A stretch of 64,000 nt of DNA from Pachypanchax playfairii (GCA_006937955.1 SSNP01000044.1:1776291-1840290); one strand, 5' to 3'. Numbered from the stretch's first letter, positions 51,901 to 58,250 are shown. Made by a program: numbers and translations. Notes: a model not told the origin generated them from the letters alone.

Positions 51901-53335
51901 CATGTAAACTGTCACAGTCAGTTCACCAATCAAGCTGATCACCTGAGCTCAGATAAGGACGGGAGGTTCTGACCTTCTCTTCGCTCAGTCATCATCTCTG
52001 GCATTCCCGATAAGAGCTCCTGATCACGATCAGACTAGTGTACCTGCCAGAAATCCTCAGTTATCCATCCAGTTCCTGTCGTCTCCTGATTTATCTCCAT
52101 TCCTCCATCTAATCTGCTCATCTCAGTCTCCAGTCCCGGCGAGGAAACTCCTGACCCCCCGCACGCTGCGCCTTTCTTGTTCCCGGCGAGGTTCCTACCT
52201 CCACAAATGAGCTGTATTACAAATAAAGACTGCTCCCAACACACAAACCTGCACTGCCGTGTGCCATAAACAGTTGTCTCATTTTCAAAATGTGGGGGAA
52301 ACTGTATTTTTTGTGGGATAATGGAGGACATGATGATGCTAAAAGGTTGTCAAAATGTCGAGATCTAATTAAATTAAAACAGTCAACAGGCTATGAACTA
52401 TATAATCTGCATTTTTAAAATCAATGATAATGCATTGATTTTATAAAACCCATTCCCAAAAAACAATGATTTCAGTAAAGTAACTTTACTTTTTGTCAGC
52501 AGATAGTCCATCCCCACCACCCCCCCTCCCCCTGCCACACAAGAACCGGAGGCTTTTATTAAACATTGAACTAAACCAGACTGAACACCAACCAAACATT
52601 CTCTTGCCTTTTAGATAGTACATTTAATATGTAAACGTTGATAATGTAGCAGGTCGTGCAGTTTGTACCTGATTATCAGTGAGGATATTCACAATGAGAG
52701 CAGCAATCAAACACTAGTAAGTCTATAGAGACACAACTGTGTGTTTACCATGTTTAATCTACTTTTGCCCAAAATATTACCATCTTAAAATCACACTGGG
52801 TATCTTGGCCAGAGTACTACTAGAACTACTTTCTATCCAATATTTTTTTCCCTGAAATGACTCTGTACAGTATATACAGTTAACATTACATGGAGGTGGG
52901 AGATTAACTCTTGTATTGATAGAAGGAAACATAAATGGTAATGGTAAATGTCCTGTATTTGTATAGCGCTTTTCTAGTCATTCAGACCACTCAAAGCGCT
53001 TTCACACTACAAGGTTTTGCATTTACACATTCACACAACCTGATATGTAAACCGGGGGGAGAGGGTTTTATTATTAGTAGTAATTATGTTATTATCAACA
53101 GTTATGAATTCATGTTACTCCTGCATTCTGATGGTGTAATGTGTTTTCTTACAGCCTGCCACACATGTTGCCAGACCACATCCAGGAGAAGTACAACCCT
53201 CCACCATTTAACTACTCAGATCCATCCCTGCAGTACATGACACACAACAGCCCTCGTGTCATAGACAATGTCATTCCCAGGCACCATTTTGTAATACAGA
53301 ACTCCACATATTTGCAGCGAAATAAGCTGATGTAA
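12892..53335 (+). CDS. Giant EGF-array / NIDO-AMOP-VWD single-pass membrane protein (MUC4-like)
   Basis: About 26 exons with GT/AG borders and consistent phases, about 2,617 codons in this model. The order is: signal peptide, 34 EGF-like repeats (mostly calcium-binding D-x-D/N-E-C type), NIDO, AMOP, VWD, a linker, four EGF-like modules, a SEA-like spacer, one EGF, a transmembrane helix and a cytoplasmic tail. NIDO-AMOP-VWD-EGF-TM is the MUC4 arrangement; MUC4 uses a PTS mucin region where this protein has EGF repeats. I infer a rigid, calcium-stabilised, heavily N-glycosylated cell-surface protein. Ligands cannot be read from sequence. No premature stop or frameshift was found in any assigned exon. 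The least certain parts are exon 1, the 3' end of exon 5, and exon 6. Fibrillin or SNED1 are less likely, because neither combines AMOP, VWD and a membrane anchor. Confidence 0.85.
12933..14600. repeat. Intron 1, with a LINE-like stretch at about 13690-14160
   Basis: 'gggcaaagagctccagagcctgggg' and 'gcatctgcactgatgggtctatagttgg..aaaagcagctgggacctggctgat' look like pieces of fish LINE coding sequence. Remaining sequence is AT-rich without features. Confidence 0.4.
14602..14669. repeat. (CATC)n microsatellite
   Basis: About 17 uninterrupted copies of the tetranucleotide. It is likely the tail of a SINE or LINE, since the GGATGG unit ends several fish SINEs. Confidence 0.9.
14800..15245 (-). 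mobile_element. LINE-like fragment
   Basis: On minus, SWRISRHAPRVGKPRADPELA and the flanking 'ggcatgccccacgagtaggaaaaccccggg' match a stretch frequent in fish LINE 3' regions. Strongly decayed. Confidence 0.45.
15756..17826. mobile_element. DNA-element-like unit bounded by diverged inverted ends
   Basis: The left end 'cttccaccaaggaggtaaaa..ggtttgtctgttagca' is matched in reverse at the right end by 'tgctaacagatagacaaacaaac..ctacctccttggcaaagg'. The interior is AT-rich without coding signs. The pair could instead be two independent copies. Confidence 0.45.
18260..18315 (+). CDS. Exon 2: signal-peptide core
   Basis: Acceptor ttcttacag and donor G|GTATCT. It encodes CPLLWLLRLIAVLGYCCA, a hydrophobic run ending in small residues, which is a probable signal-peptidase site just before AIVDQKDC. 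The phase runs from 2 to 1. Confidence 0.75.
18476..20557 (+). CDS. Exon 3: EGF-like repeats 1-17 in a single exon
   Basis: Acceptor ttcctttcag, donor TTG|GTGAGA, 2,082 bases, phase 1 at both ends. Seventeen EGF-like modules run back to back, most beginning D-I/V/L-D/N-E-C and holding six cysteines. Modules 1 (QKDCQDSG), 15-16 (CVPPVSLCDPPC) and others lack the calcium consensus. NxS/T sequons are frequent. The frame runs past the donor to a stop at 20628, so retention of the intron would truncate the protein as a secreted EGF array. Confidence 0.93.
20766..22201. mobile_element. TTAA-flanked palindromic element, family C (intron 3)
   Basis: Ends AGGCATACTATGTAGAA and TTCTACATATTATGCCT are inverted and flanked by TTAA (20762-20765 and 22202-22205). 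It is about 1.44 kb. No transposase frame seen. Confidence 0.75.
22564..23046. mobile_element. Harbinger-type MITE (intron 3)
   Basis: Inverted ends AGCTGGATTCATACTAACGC and GCGTAAGCATGAATCCAGCT are flanked by TTA on both sides (22561-22563 and 23047-23049), the PIF/Harbinger target. It is 483 bases. An open frame inside (22654-22974) has no recognised domain. The element ends only 48 bases before exon 4. Confidence 0.8.
23095..23217 (+). CDS. Exon 4: EGF-like repeat 18
   Basis: Acceptor cttttccag and donor G|GTAAGT, 123 bases, phase 1-1. One calcium-binding EGF module (VDECETGQQKCSKFAQCLN...). This is the standard one-module symmetric exon, in contrast to exons 3 and 5. Confidence 0.93.
23354..25318 (+). 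CDS. Exon 5: EGF-like repeats 19-34 in a single exon
   Basis: Acceptor gaattatag. Sixteen EGF-like modules in one exon of about 1.97 kb, with dense N-glycosylation sequons (NGS, NNS, NGT, NCS). Module 34 ends CSCPED. The donor is ambiguous. A|GTGATA at 25318 leaves module 34 without its sixth cysteine. A later G|GTTGGC after CRILTQT would add a cysteine. Both give phase 1. The open frame itself continues to 25380. Confidence 0.9.
25381..26130. other. Intron sequence, no feature seen
   Basis: AT-rich with no recognised repeat or coding segment. Confidence 0.6.
26145..26440 (-). pseudogene. Processed pseudogene of an LC3 (ATG8-family) gene
   Basis: On minus the frame reads QEVAGMWSKLPSKIQIIIEP, then YKKEKYLPPMDKTKFLVPHK and LTMHQFVT. 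This matches the ubiquitin-like core of MAP1LC3 proteins, closest to LC3C in my recollection (DKTKFLVP). Just upstream a TGA interrupts the N-terminal KSR*QEV. The C-terminal half after FVT is deleted or scrambled and no processing glycine is seen. The segment crosses a normal LC3 exon junction (PSKIP/VIIE) without an intron, which indicates retroposition. It lies antisense in an intron of the EGF/NIDO gene. Confidence 0.75.
26633..26689 (+). CDS. Tentative exon 6: serine/threonine-rich linker
   Basis: Acceptor gctttgtctttag and donor GGTG|GTTGTT, 57 bases, phase 1-1. It encodes TNSVVSTTDNLLTNSSGG, which would sit between the last EGF and the NIDO domain. The phase fits both neighbours. The donor is weak, so this exon may be optional or false. 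Confidence 0.4.
27064..27708. mobile_element. MITE family B
   Basis: Perfect inverted ends AAAGGTGGGATATGGAATAT and ATATTCCATATCCCACCTTT, flanked by TA. It is about 645 bases. The middle matches the partial copy at 895-1195. An ORF at 27311-27526 has no recognised domain. Confidence 0.7.
27748..28905. mobile_element. DNA-transposon-like repeat with internal palindrome
   Basis: The left end 'agcccctttcagacag' and right end 'ctgtctgaaaacgggggc' are loosely inverted. Inside, 28118-28154 and 28431-28472 are inverted copies (tttgccttgatc...cagagactgatc). The stretch 'aaataaagactg' near 28252 also occurs near 52221. Superfamily not determined. Confidence 0.4.
28906..29612. repeat. Intron with SINE tail fragment at about 29455-29580
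   Basis: 'aactggtgacttgtccagggtgtcctgc' followed by 'ctgactgctgggatag' is the 3' portion of the fish SINE type also seen at 37050 and 45345. The preceding 500 bases hold nothing recognisable. Confidence 0.5.
29613..34176 (+). CDS. Exons 7-9: NIDO domain
   Basis: Exons 29613-29746, 33690-33857 and 33997-34176 join in phase 0. They read STLYPFGKETADKEV, VGFPFMGKMYDRVY|FSDNGLVQF, LLAVFWDDGDLSQGVGKLHY and then ...TWENVMPVSYQRTNFSE. The YFSDNGL and FWDD-D motifs are hallmarks of the extracellular NIDO domain of nidogen, tectorin and MUC4. The intron between exons 7 and 8 is nearly 4 kb and carries a hAT element, a SINE and a LINE. Confidence 0.9.
30036..30529. mobile_element. hAT MITE with 8-base target duplication
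   Basis: Ends CAGTGTGCAATCTGTG and ACAAATCGTACACTG are imperfect inverted repeats, flanked by a perfect GTTGTAAC duplication (30028-30035 and 30530-30537). It is 494 bases, with G- and C-rich runs inside and no transposase. Confidence 0.8.
31265..31545 (+). repeat. tRNA-derived SINE, near full length
   Basis: A box TGGCTCAGTGGTTAGAG and B-box region GATGGATCGATCCCGG, then a 'tccttgggcaagacactgaacccc' body, and the tail ctgtagtgtgaagcgctttg ending 'agtgcacgccatttacc'. The same family as copies at 34, 50727 (minus) and 52935 (minus). Confidence 0.85.
31560..32580. other. Intron, nothing recognised
   Basis: A 131-codon open frame at 32143-32538 is hydrophobic and lacks motifs or splice context. 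It may be part of a LINE, since LINE sequence starts directly after it, but I cannot align it. Confidence 0.4.
32583..33110 (+). mobile_element. L2-type LINE 3' end
   Basis: An open frame of 122 codons reads ...RDHITPVLSSLHWLPVAFRI, LLVFKVVNGTAPPYLVELL, RLWNSLPPHIR and FKSALKTHLF. This is the C-terminal end of L2-like reverse transcriptase proteins. It is followed by a 'ctgtacagcactttggtcagc' 3' UTR and an 'acttgacttgactta' tail. It is truncated at the 5' end. Confidence 0.85.
34284..34337. other. Assembly gap inside a poly-G tract
   Basis: Ten N bases (34300-34309) are set in a run of G on both sides. The true length of the tract is unknown. It lies in the intron between exons 9 and 10. Confidence 0.98.
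34573..36864. mobile_element. Palindromic-end DNA element (Harbinger-like)
   Basis: Ends AGGGGTCTCATTTATAAA and TTTATAAATGAGACCCCT are perfect inverted repeats. They are followed inwards by 'ggtgcgtacgcac' and similar palindromic GCGTACGC stretches on both sides. No clean target duplication is visible. About 1 kb of its interior is a separate hAT insertion at 35400-36417. Confidence 0.65.
35400..36417. mobile_element. hAT element nested in the 34573-36864 element
   Basis: Ends CATGGGCGGAGTTTG and CAAACTCCGCCTATG are inverted repeats, flanked by a perfect 8-base duplication CGTACACC (35392-35399 and 36418-36425). It is 1,018 bases with no transposase frame. Confidence 0.85.
37050..37385 (+). 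repeat. tRNA-derived SINE ending in GGATGG
   Basis: Head 'tgttggtgcagttggtacagtaa..ctgggttcgattctggg' (B box GGTTCGATTC). The body 'ggcctttctgcatggagtt' leads to 'cccacagtccaaaaacatgca' and 'gacaacctgtccagggtgtc', and the end is 'aaaatggatggat'. The same family as 45345. Confidence 0.75.
37436..37765 (-). repeat. SINE pieces, mainly on minus
   Basis: Read on minus, 'ggcctactggggaagg..ggtttgatcccaagcc' supplies A- and B-box-like stretches, followed by 'cagacaagacactgaacc'. A short tRNA-like piece in the plus direction (37436-37482) precedes it, so two fragments may be joined head to head. Confidence 0.55.
38079..38952 (+). CDS. Exons 10-11: NIDO end, N-glycosylated linker and AMOP domain
   Basis: Exons 38079-38670 (donor TTG|GTAACA) and 38803-38952 (donor ACTG|GTGAGT). 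Exon 10 starts TNTFQCILTTDGERSFALLR and contains KCQAWVIKEPQPTEWMTGV and SCPCTLTQALADQ. Exon 11, in the frame opposite to its ATG, reads DEDLLPFQWCCIESPLCQSY...KKATQGTG. The spaced cysteines and the WCC motif define AMOP, an adhesion-associated extracellular domain shared by MUC4 and SUSD2. Confidence 0.9.
39083..40721 (+). CDS. Exons 12-14: von Willebrand D-type domain
   Basis: Exons 39083-39300, 40134-40209 and 40431-40721, all in phase. The domain opens YGSLHFITFDGTMYSFKALG and ends ...FYNRTVGLMGFWSSNRSDDF, LLSDGKVLP and VQQFGLSW, which is the MUC4-type VWD. The usual GDPH at its start is GSLH here, so the autocatalytic Asp-Pro cleavage known in MUC4 and MUC2 is not expected. Confidence 0.9.
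39425..40060. repeat. Low-complexity interspersed repeat
   Basis: T-rich sequence ending 'gagtcctgcctgcatttggatcctcc..ccacaccactctgtgaca'. The same ending occurs near 16206-16250, and in reverse near 41243. Probably an LTR or DNA element, but the type is not determined. Confidence 0.35.
40959..41830. mobile_element. Mariner-type element split by an insertion
   Basis: 'ctgaacaaaatcttaaatgcaacacttttg' and 'cacaggtgtgcaatatcaagatgctaatt' belong to a common fish mariner-type repeat. It breaks off at about 41208 and resumes at about 41722 with 'ccactctgaaatgttcag' and 'gtgtgaccaccatttgcctcatgcag'. The 510-base insertion (41209-41721) resembles the 39425 repeat in reverse. Confidence 0.55.
42451..45859 (+). 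CDS. Exons 15-20: post-VWD linker and EGF modules 35-38
   Basis: Exons 42451-42687, 42776-42928, 43116-43294, 44901-45087, 45187-45306 and 45740-45859, all with GT/AG and matching phases. Exons 15-16 encode a charged, mucin-free linker (WSVPGPESLLF..., GNIPPVVTEPKV...). Exon 17 ends RVCNCLNGGTCLYDSIVKNH and joins exon 18 VVGCLCPKEYSGVFCEN to form EGF 35. Then come EGF 36 (ADECQGKPCFRGVQC), EGF 37 (DMCSPPFPFPCHKDAKC) and EGF 38 (IDECTALVACQNAKYEC). This corresponds to the membrane-proximal EGF region of MUC4. Confidence 0.88.
43747..43896. mobile_element. Short TTAA-flanked MITE, family A
   Basis: Ends AGAGGTCATT and AATGGCTTCT are flanked by TTAA (43743-43746 and 43897-43900). Its 150 bases match, in reverse, the left part of the 290-862 element (for example 'tattcaacagaaacctcag'). 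Confidence 0.75.
44255..44776. mobile_element. TTAA-flanked MITE, family D
   Basis: Ends AGCTATAGTGCGTAACTT and AAGTTATGCACTATAGCT are flanked by TTAA (44251-44254 and 44777-44780). It is 522 bases and lies between exons 17 and 18. A 121-codon arginine-rich frame inside looks non-coding. Confidence 0.8.
45345..45665 (+). repeat. tRNA-derived SINE, diverged copy
   Basis: Head 'cacggtgatgcagttggtagcac..ctgccttgcagc', then 'ctttctgcatggagtttgaatgtt', and end 'gaccctgaacagaaataagtgg'. The same family as 37050. It lies in the intron between exons 19 and 20. Confidence 0.75.
46150..46870 (-). mobile_element. LINE fragment with zinc-knuckle and nuclease-side coding sequence
   Basis: On minus, 98 codons read MLAGKADMEPHNQVAGMVYR and then NICAEYGLETPRSKW...KIQWDFQRMTDRIVMANQPDI. 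A preceding CRLCKETP..HITAGCK knuckle lies in another frame. This is the C-terminal part of a fish non-LTR element of R2/R4 type in my recollection. Frameshifts separate the pieces. Confidence 0.6.
47085..47335 (-). mobile_element. LINE reverse-transcriptase fragment
   Basis: On minus, SVVMKSFEKLVLNQLKSITG and LLDPYS match the start of the fingers region of L2/Rex-like reverse transcriptases. The frame then shifts. Confidence 0.6.
47558..47850 (-). pseudogene. Fragment of a multi-copy teleost repeat protein
   Basis: On minus, GLYKDTLNREAKDRYMNKIS and IINGLGPYES recall the N-terminal region of a protein family dispersed in fish genomes, probably transposon-linked. This comes from memory and is not named. 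The frame is mixed downstream. No intact gene. Confidence 0.35.
48348..49253 (+). CDS. Exons 21-24: micro-exon, SEA-like spacer and EGF module 39
   Basis: Exons 48348-48368 (21 bases, encoding GDSPSPPG), 48469-48530, 48613-48805 and 49125-49253. The spacer reads YNMFNLSISWKNKRADGLKQ|LESILRNGFENKFYNISKK...EEYRVAVSSDTPDWYIKDYL. This has the length and strand/helix rhythm of a SEA domain without an obvious G-SVVV cleavage site. EGF 39 (LDECKAKEALCGYLALC) precedes the membrane. MUC4 likewise separates its EGF modules by a SEA-like stretch. Confidence 0.85.
49399..53335 (+). CDS. Exons 25-26: transmembrane helix and cytoplasmic tail
   Basis: Exon 25 (49399-49537) encodes ERSEVNNTDVNLVLGLVLGI and GVPLLLLLLLLAALTCLCC, a single helix with a juxtamembrane cysteine cluster. 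The donor is GA|GTAAGT. The 3.6 kb intron holds a TTAA element and a SINE. Exon 26 (53155-53335) completes a tail of about 75 residues (DLPHMLPDHIQEKYNPPPFN ... NKLM) with several tyrosines and a proline-rich YNPPPFNYSD, and ends at TAA. Confidence 0.88.
49912..51754. mobile_element. TTAA-flanked element, family E, with a SINE inside
   Basis: Ends AGGTACAGTATGTAAGAATT and AATTCTTACATACTGTATAT, flanked by TTAA (49908-49911 and 51755-51758). It is about 1.84 kb and includes the SINE at 50727-51003. An open frame at 51107-51409 (-) has no recognised domain. Confidence 0.75.
50727..51003 (-). repeat. tRNA-derived SINE on minus, nested in a TTAA element
   Basis: On minus it starts with 'ggctgtggctcagtggttagagcgg', runs through 'tccttcgggcaagacactgaac'-type sequence, and ends 'tagcgctattcaaatacaggac'. 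The same family as 31265. Confidence 0.8.
51940..52265. repeat. Interspersed repeat ending in 'aataaagactg'
   Basis: C/T-rich sequence 'ggaggttctgaccttctc..cagtcatcatctc' to 'acaaataaagactgctcccaacacac', resembling the stretch near 28240-28300. Possibly an LTR remnant. Confidence 0.35.
52935..53066 (-). repeat. Truncated SINE on minus
   Basis: 'aatggtaaatgtcctgtatt..tagcgcttttctagtcattcagacc' matches the tail of the 50727 copy and stops after 'gtaaaccggggggagagggt'. It ends 88 bases before exon 26. Confidence 0.75.
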
Positions 53336-53601
53336 ACCTCTTCAGTGTTTTTTCAGTGTCTAAGTATGTCACTGCTTTCACAGAAAATGGAAGGCTAACA
53401 GTGTGTCAAACCCTTCAGGCATCATGTCATAGTTGATTGAACCATGTGACTATCGTCATTCTGTAATTAGTTCAGTGCATAGAGTAGAGGTCAATGTTTC
53501 TAAAAACATTTAGTTTAAAATATCTTAACTTCAAATTTATTACAAATTTGTGCCTTCATTAATTTAACAGAAAGTGTTTGTGTTTCAACTCATTCACTGC
53601 A

Positions 53602-53647
53602 AATAAAAACTATGTACAAAAATTCCATGAAAAAGAATAAAAATAAA
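53602..53647 (+). terminator. Polyadenylation signals of the EGF/NIDO gene
   Basis: AATAAA at 53602-53607, and two overlapping copies at 53636-53647, about 270-310 bases after the stop codon. Confidence 0.65.
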
Positions 53648-53962
53648 ATTGTATTTTAAACAGACAGTGTTGTGAGTGTTGACTGAGGACTCACCCATCA
53701 GTCTGCTCTTTAAACATTTTAAAATCATCTTCTGTGTCCAGTGTGTGCATTCAAGTCCAACCTTTAAATGGATCATTAAAACTAGCCTGAATCGTTAAAC
53801 TGAACTGGGGTCATAAAAACAGCTAAGATCAGTGACATCCAATCAGCATCCTGCATGTTTCAGCTGTTTCACTGCTTCAAAGAAAAACAAGTCTTGGATT
53901 GTTTCAACACATTTGGGTTTGTTTCTTTTGTCCAGCATGTCCTTAAGTTCTGCAGAAGTCTT

Positions 53963-55571
53963 TTAAACACTGAATGATTCAATGTTCTGGAGCAAATAAA
54001 CATGCAGGATAGTGGCCCTCAAAAACCAGAACAGATACTGTGTTTGACCCTCAAGCTCCCAGACCTCGGGTTTAATATTAACCTTACTCACTATATATCT
54101 GTCAAGATGGATGGTTTTCACACACACATCTACACACACTGATCTATACACGTATAGATGTCTTTTTTGTTCTTTTTGTTCATTTTGTTGTTTTTTGTTT
54201 GCCTTTTGGTTCTTTTTTTTTTTGTTTTTGTTTTTTTCACCTGTCTCAGTCGTGTCAGGTCTGAATTTGCTGTTTGGAAGATCAGCTTCTTCTTCCACCT
54301 GATCGTCTCTACTGCGCATGATCAGGTTTTTCTGTAAATCTTCGTGGAGACGATTTAGCTTCAGCTTTTTGAAGCTGATCCTACAACCTTTGAATTTCCC
54401 AGTTGCCCAATTGTTTTCCTCTGTCTTTCTCCGCAGCTTATGTCTCAACTCCACCAAGTCCTTCTTTGCCTGTTCAAGTTCCCTTTTCAGACGTTCACAG
54501 TCACCTTGTTTGAGACCATCAAGATAAACTTTCAGGTTTTCATTCTCGGTTCTCAGTGACTGGTTTTGTTGCTCCATCTGCTGGTAATTTATCTGCAGAT
54601 TCTGGAAGATTTGTAGCCCAGTCTGCAGCATCTGTTGATGGAGCTCAACTGCCTTGGTGTGTTTTTTCAGGCTTAGTTCTTGGTGGAACATGTCTCTTTC
54701 CAGCTGTAGAATTTCAGCTCTCAGGACGTTGTTATGCTGTTCAGATGAAACAGTTCTTAGCTCGGTGTCACTCACCAAAGCTCTCAGATCCTGCACGGTG
54801 GTTTGTGCTTTGTGCAGTTCTGCTTTGAGACTTTGGTTTTCCTTTTTTGTTTCATCGTCCTGTCTGATAAATTTCTGGAGACACAAATTAAGCTTCACAC
54901 TCGGTTCTCTCAGTTCTGTGTTTTCTTGTTCCAGCTTGTTGGAACGACACTGCGAACTTTGAAAGGCTACCAGACCGAGCTGGAGAGTGTGCTGATTCTT
55001 CTGAATCGTGCTTGTTTGTTGTTTTAGACAGAGTTCCTGTCCGTAAAATTCTTTTCTTGCTCAAGTTGGAGTTTCAAAGCAAGATTTTCTTGGACCAGAG
55101 GAGCTCTGTCTTTCTGTGTCTCCTTCAATAAATCTTGGACACCTTGCAGATTTTTGTTTGCCTGGTCCAGCTGAGCTTCCAGAGAAGAAACGTCTTTTAC
55201 CTTGATGTTCAGATCAAAGACTGCTGCTTTCAGAGACTCGTTCTCTTGCTGCATTGCCTCATTTTCAAGGTGGTTTTTGAGGATCAGGTCCGAGATGTCT
55301 TTCTCCAGGACGTTCCTTGTTTCTTCCACCTTGTTTAACTGCTGCTGGGAATTCTTGGCTTTTAGTTTCAGAAACTTGTGATCTTTGCTCAGTGCTCCCA
55401 GCTTGCTGTGAAGCATGTTCACAGCCAAGTGCCTCATTTTCAAAGGAAAGGATCTCATTTTCTGTTTGAAGATGTTTCTTTTTCTATCCTTTTGAGGACT
55501 CCAGTTTTTTGCAAAAGGACTTTGATGGTTTTATGAAGATCCTTCTTGTCTTTTTCAAGACTTTTAATCAT
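53963..55571 (-). pseudogene. Coiled-coil protein gene with frameshifts
   Basis: Three minus-strand frames continue one another: 55649-55455, 55458-55024 and 55023-53963. All are rich in E, K, Q and L with heptad spacing (QLNKVEETRNVLEKDISDL, QQENESLKAAVFDLN, LRTENENLKVYLDGLKQ), followed by a K/Q-rich basic tail. The first in-frame ATG is at 55571. The frame changes near 55480, near 55415 and near 55065, and each change falls inside clear coiled-coil sequence, so they are single-base losses or gains. Either this is a recent pseudogene or the assembly has errors. Codon composition stays protein-like throughout, which suggests recent decay. The family is unknown. Confidence 0.55.
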
Positions 55572-55691
55572 GCTGGATGCATGATTTTTCTCCTGCCTAA
55601 GGATCTTGATTTCGGCCAAGAGAGCTTCGATGGTGACAGAACTCTGCAAGATGCAAGAATAAAGTGGCTGGAATGCAGCTCAGAATCTGCC

Positions 55692-55699
55692 CTTTTATA
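55692..55699 (-). promoter_or_regulatory. TATA box of the coiled-coil gene
   Basis: TATAAAAG on minus, about 45 bases upstream of the open coding frame. The spacing would put transcription start near 55665. A splice-acceptor-like 'ttattcttgcatcttgcag' also precedes the frame, so an unseen upstream exon is possible. Confidence 0.45.
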
Positions 55700-57261
55700 G
55701 AGGTGATGATGTGATCAAACATTAAAGCTTCTATCTACTTTAGTGTTTGATGACATCAGACACTTAAGCAGATAGAATTCTAGAACTGTGAGTCTCTCCT
55801 CAAATCAAATAAAAACAAACTTTATTTACAAAGCACATTTTATACAACAGTGTGTTTTTAACCTAATCAATGTGCAGCTGAGCCGATATTAATCACTCCA
55901 GACAGTAAAACAGGAAATAAAACAAGAACTTTTTTGCACAAACAAACTTTATTAAGTCAAATACAACTTGATAAAACCATTGAAGAACTAATAAAAAGTT
56001 GGTCATCAACTTTCTAACATTTTAAAAAACATCTGTGTTAAAATAAACCTTAAAAGCATCATTACACATCAGCAGTATTATGGGATGGAACCATCCACAT
56101 GTACACGGCCGTGTTCACAAAATGTTTACAAGATGTTTGGAATACACAGATCAAAAAACCAAAGGAAATTTTTTTTAATCAGATTCAGTGAAACTTGGGT
56201 GATATTGATCTGATCAGTTCAGTATCAGAGAGTTATTGATCAGTATCAGCTAATCTAAACAGGAAACATTAAGACAACCCTCAAACATCAGGAATTGTTT
56301 TTAGGTGGAGGCTACAGACGTTTTACGCTCCTCGTCTATTTAAATGCCTTTCAGTAGTTTTGTATCTGATCCGTGTCAGTGTCACTCCTGGTTCCACGAG
56401 GTGATACCTGGACCCTACCGAGGTACTACAGGCTGTCCAACTCCACCAGGATGGAACATCAATATGTCTCAGAAGGTTTGCTGTGTCTTCCAGCACAGTC
56501 TCAAGAGTCTGGAGGAGACGGTGGAACGTCCTGCAGCAGCTCATGAAGTTTCGCCTGCTGCAAGAGCTGCAGGTGAACTTCTACACAGCCATCACTGAGT
56601 CCATCTTCTGTCATGGAATGGTTGCAGCAGACTGAGGTACCTTGAATGGAGTGACCTGCACTTTCTTAAGACCTGAATCTCATAGAAAACCTATTGGATC
56701 AGCTGAGTCACCACACAGTGGCCAGACCAGAGGGCCACTTTCAAGAAGAATAAGATACCATACCTCAACAGACAACAAGTCAACTTGTGAACAGAAAGAA
56801 ACAAGCTGTTATTGATGCTCAAGGTCACATGACTCATTATTTAGCCACCAATGTTTTTTTGTTGTGGTTTACTTACCATGTTGTTGACTTTTGTGTCAAT
56901 AAATTGTTTGAGATGAGGAACTCACCACCAAATATTGCAAACCTTTTTGTGAATAGTGTATTTGTATTTGTATTTATTTTGATATCCATTAGCGGTAACA
57001 AGTACAGCTACTCTTCCTGGAGTCAGTTCAGTATGCTCCATACAAAACATTTACACCAGTGTTCACATCACCACAAAAACAAAAAAACCCAATAAAAACC
57101 CACAACCACCCAACCACCCCCTCCCCTCCCCCTCCCAGTACACACACATACACACACACAGTCACACGCGCACCGACACTGAGTCCAGTATCTATACATA
57201 CATGGATACATAAGCCTACATCTACATATACCTACAACTGTACACATGTACAACTGTACAT
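55700..57261. other. Intergenic, with a small LINE scrap at about 56490-56640
   Basis: 'ctgctgcaagagctgcaggtgaacttctacacagccatcactgagtccatcttctgtc' reads as the reverse-transcriptase C-terminal motif (VNFYTAITESIFCH) of L2/Rex-like elements. A C/A-rich low-complexity stretch lies at 57085-57180. Otherwise nothing recognised. Confidence 0.5.
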
Positions 57262-58250
57262 GTGTCCTATCACCTCTACGCTGATGACATTCAATTGTAT
57301 GTTTCTTTTAAAGAATCAGAGTTGCATAAACTGTCAGAGTTAACGGACTGTCTGTCAAGTGTGAAAACCTGGCTCACAGAAAACTGCCCTCAGTTAAACT
57401 CTGATAAGACGGAGACATTGATAATTGCTCCGGATAAGAAAATCCCACTTATTGTGAGTCACCTTGGTTCTTTGGGCTCCTCTGTTCAGTCGAGCATCAG
57501 AAATCTTGGTGTTTGGTTTGACCAGTCTCTGTCTCTGGACAAACATTCAAGACTTTTGGTCAAAAATTGTATTTTATCATTTAAGAAATATTGCGAAATT
57601 GAAGACAGTTTTATCAAACACTGACTTGGAGTTGGTGATTCATGCTTTTATTTCTTCTCGTTTAGATTATTGTAATTCTCTTTTTACATGTTTTAACAAA
57701 AATGCTCTTAATCATCTTCAGTGAGTCCAAAATGCTGCTGCATGACTTTTAACCGGGTCCAGCAGGTGGTCACATATCACGCCAGTGTTGTCTTCTCTGC
57801 ACTAGCTCCCCGTTAAATTTCGAATTGATTTTAAAATTCTCGTTTTGACCTTCAGAGCCGTGCATGGGCAGGCTCCAAAATATATTTGTGATCTCCTTCA
57901 CTCGTACATATCTGGTCGCTCGCTCCGATCTTCAGACCAGAACCTCCTCATGGTTCCAAAAACTCACTTTAAAACCAGAGGAGATCGATCCTTTCAGGCC
58001 GTGGCTCCAAATCTGTGGAATGCCCTACCTTTGCCCCTTCGTGAGGCTGACACTGTTGATTCTTTTAAAAGGCAGCTGAAGACACTTTTATTTGGGCGAG
58101 CTTTTGGTTGACTGGACTTTTGGTGTGATTATTATTCTTTTTTATCTTTTACTGTTTATGCTGTTTATTGAATTAATTGTGAAGCACTTTGTGATTTTTA
58201 TCTGTGAAAGGTGCTATATAAATAAAGTTTATTATTGTTATTATTATTAA
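57262..58250 (+). mobile_element. L2-type LINE fragment with reverse-transcriptase motif
   Basis: The frame starts YHLYADDIQLYVSF, which contains the YADD catalytic motif. It continues in other frames with FISSRLDYCNSL, HITPVLSSLH*LPVKFRIDF and RSFQAVAPNLWNALPLPLRE. The 3' UTR 'gaagcactttgtgatt..ggtgctatataaataaagtt' ends in a TTATTATTG microsatellite. Stops and frameshifts show it is dead, and the 5' part is lost. Confidence 0.88.

Noticed and set aside
57068..57253. Cysteine- and valine-rich minus-strand open frame
   Set aside because: It is the translation of a CA-rich low-complexity stretch.
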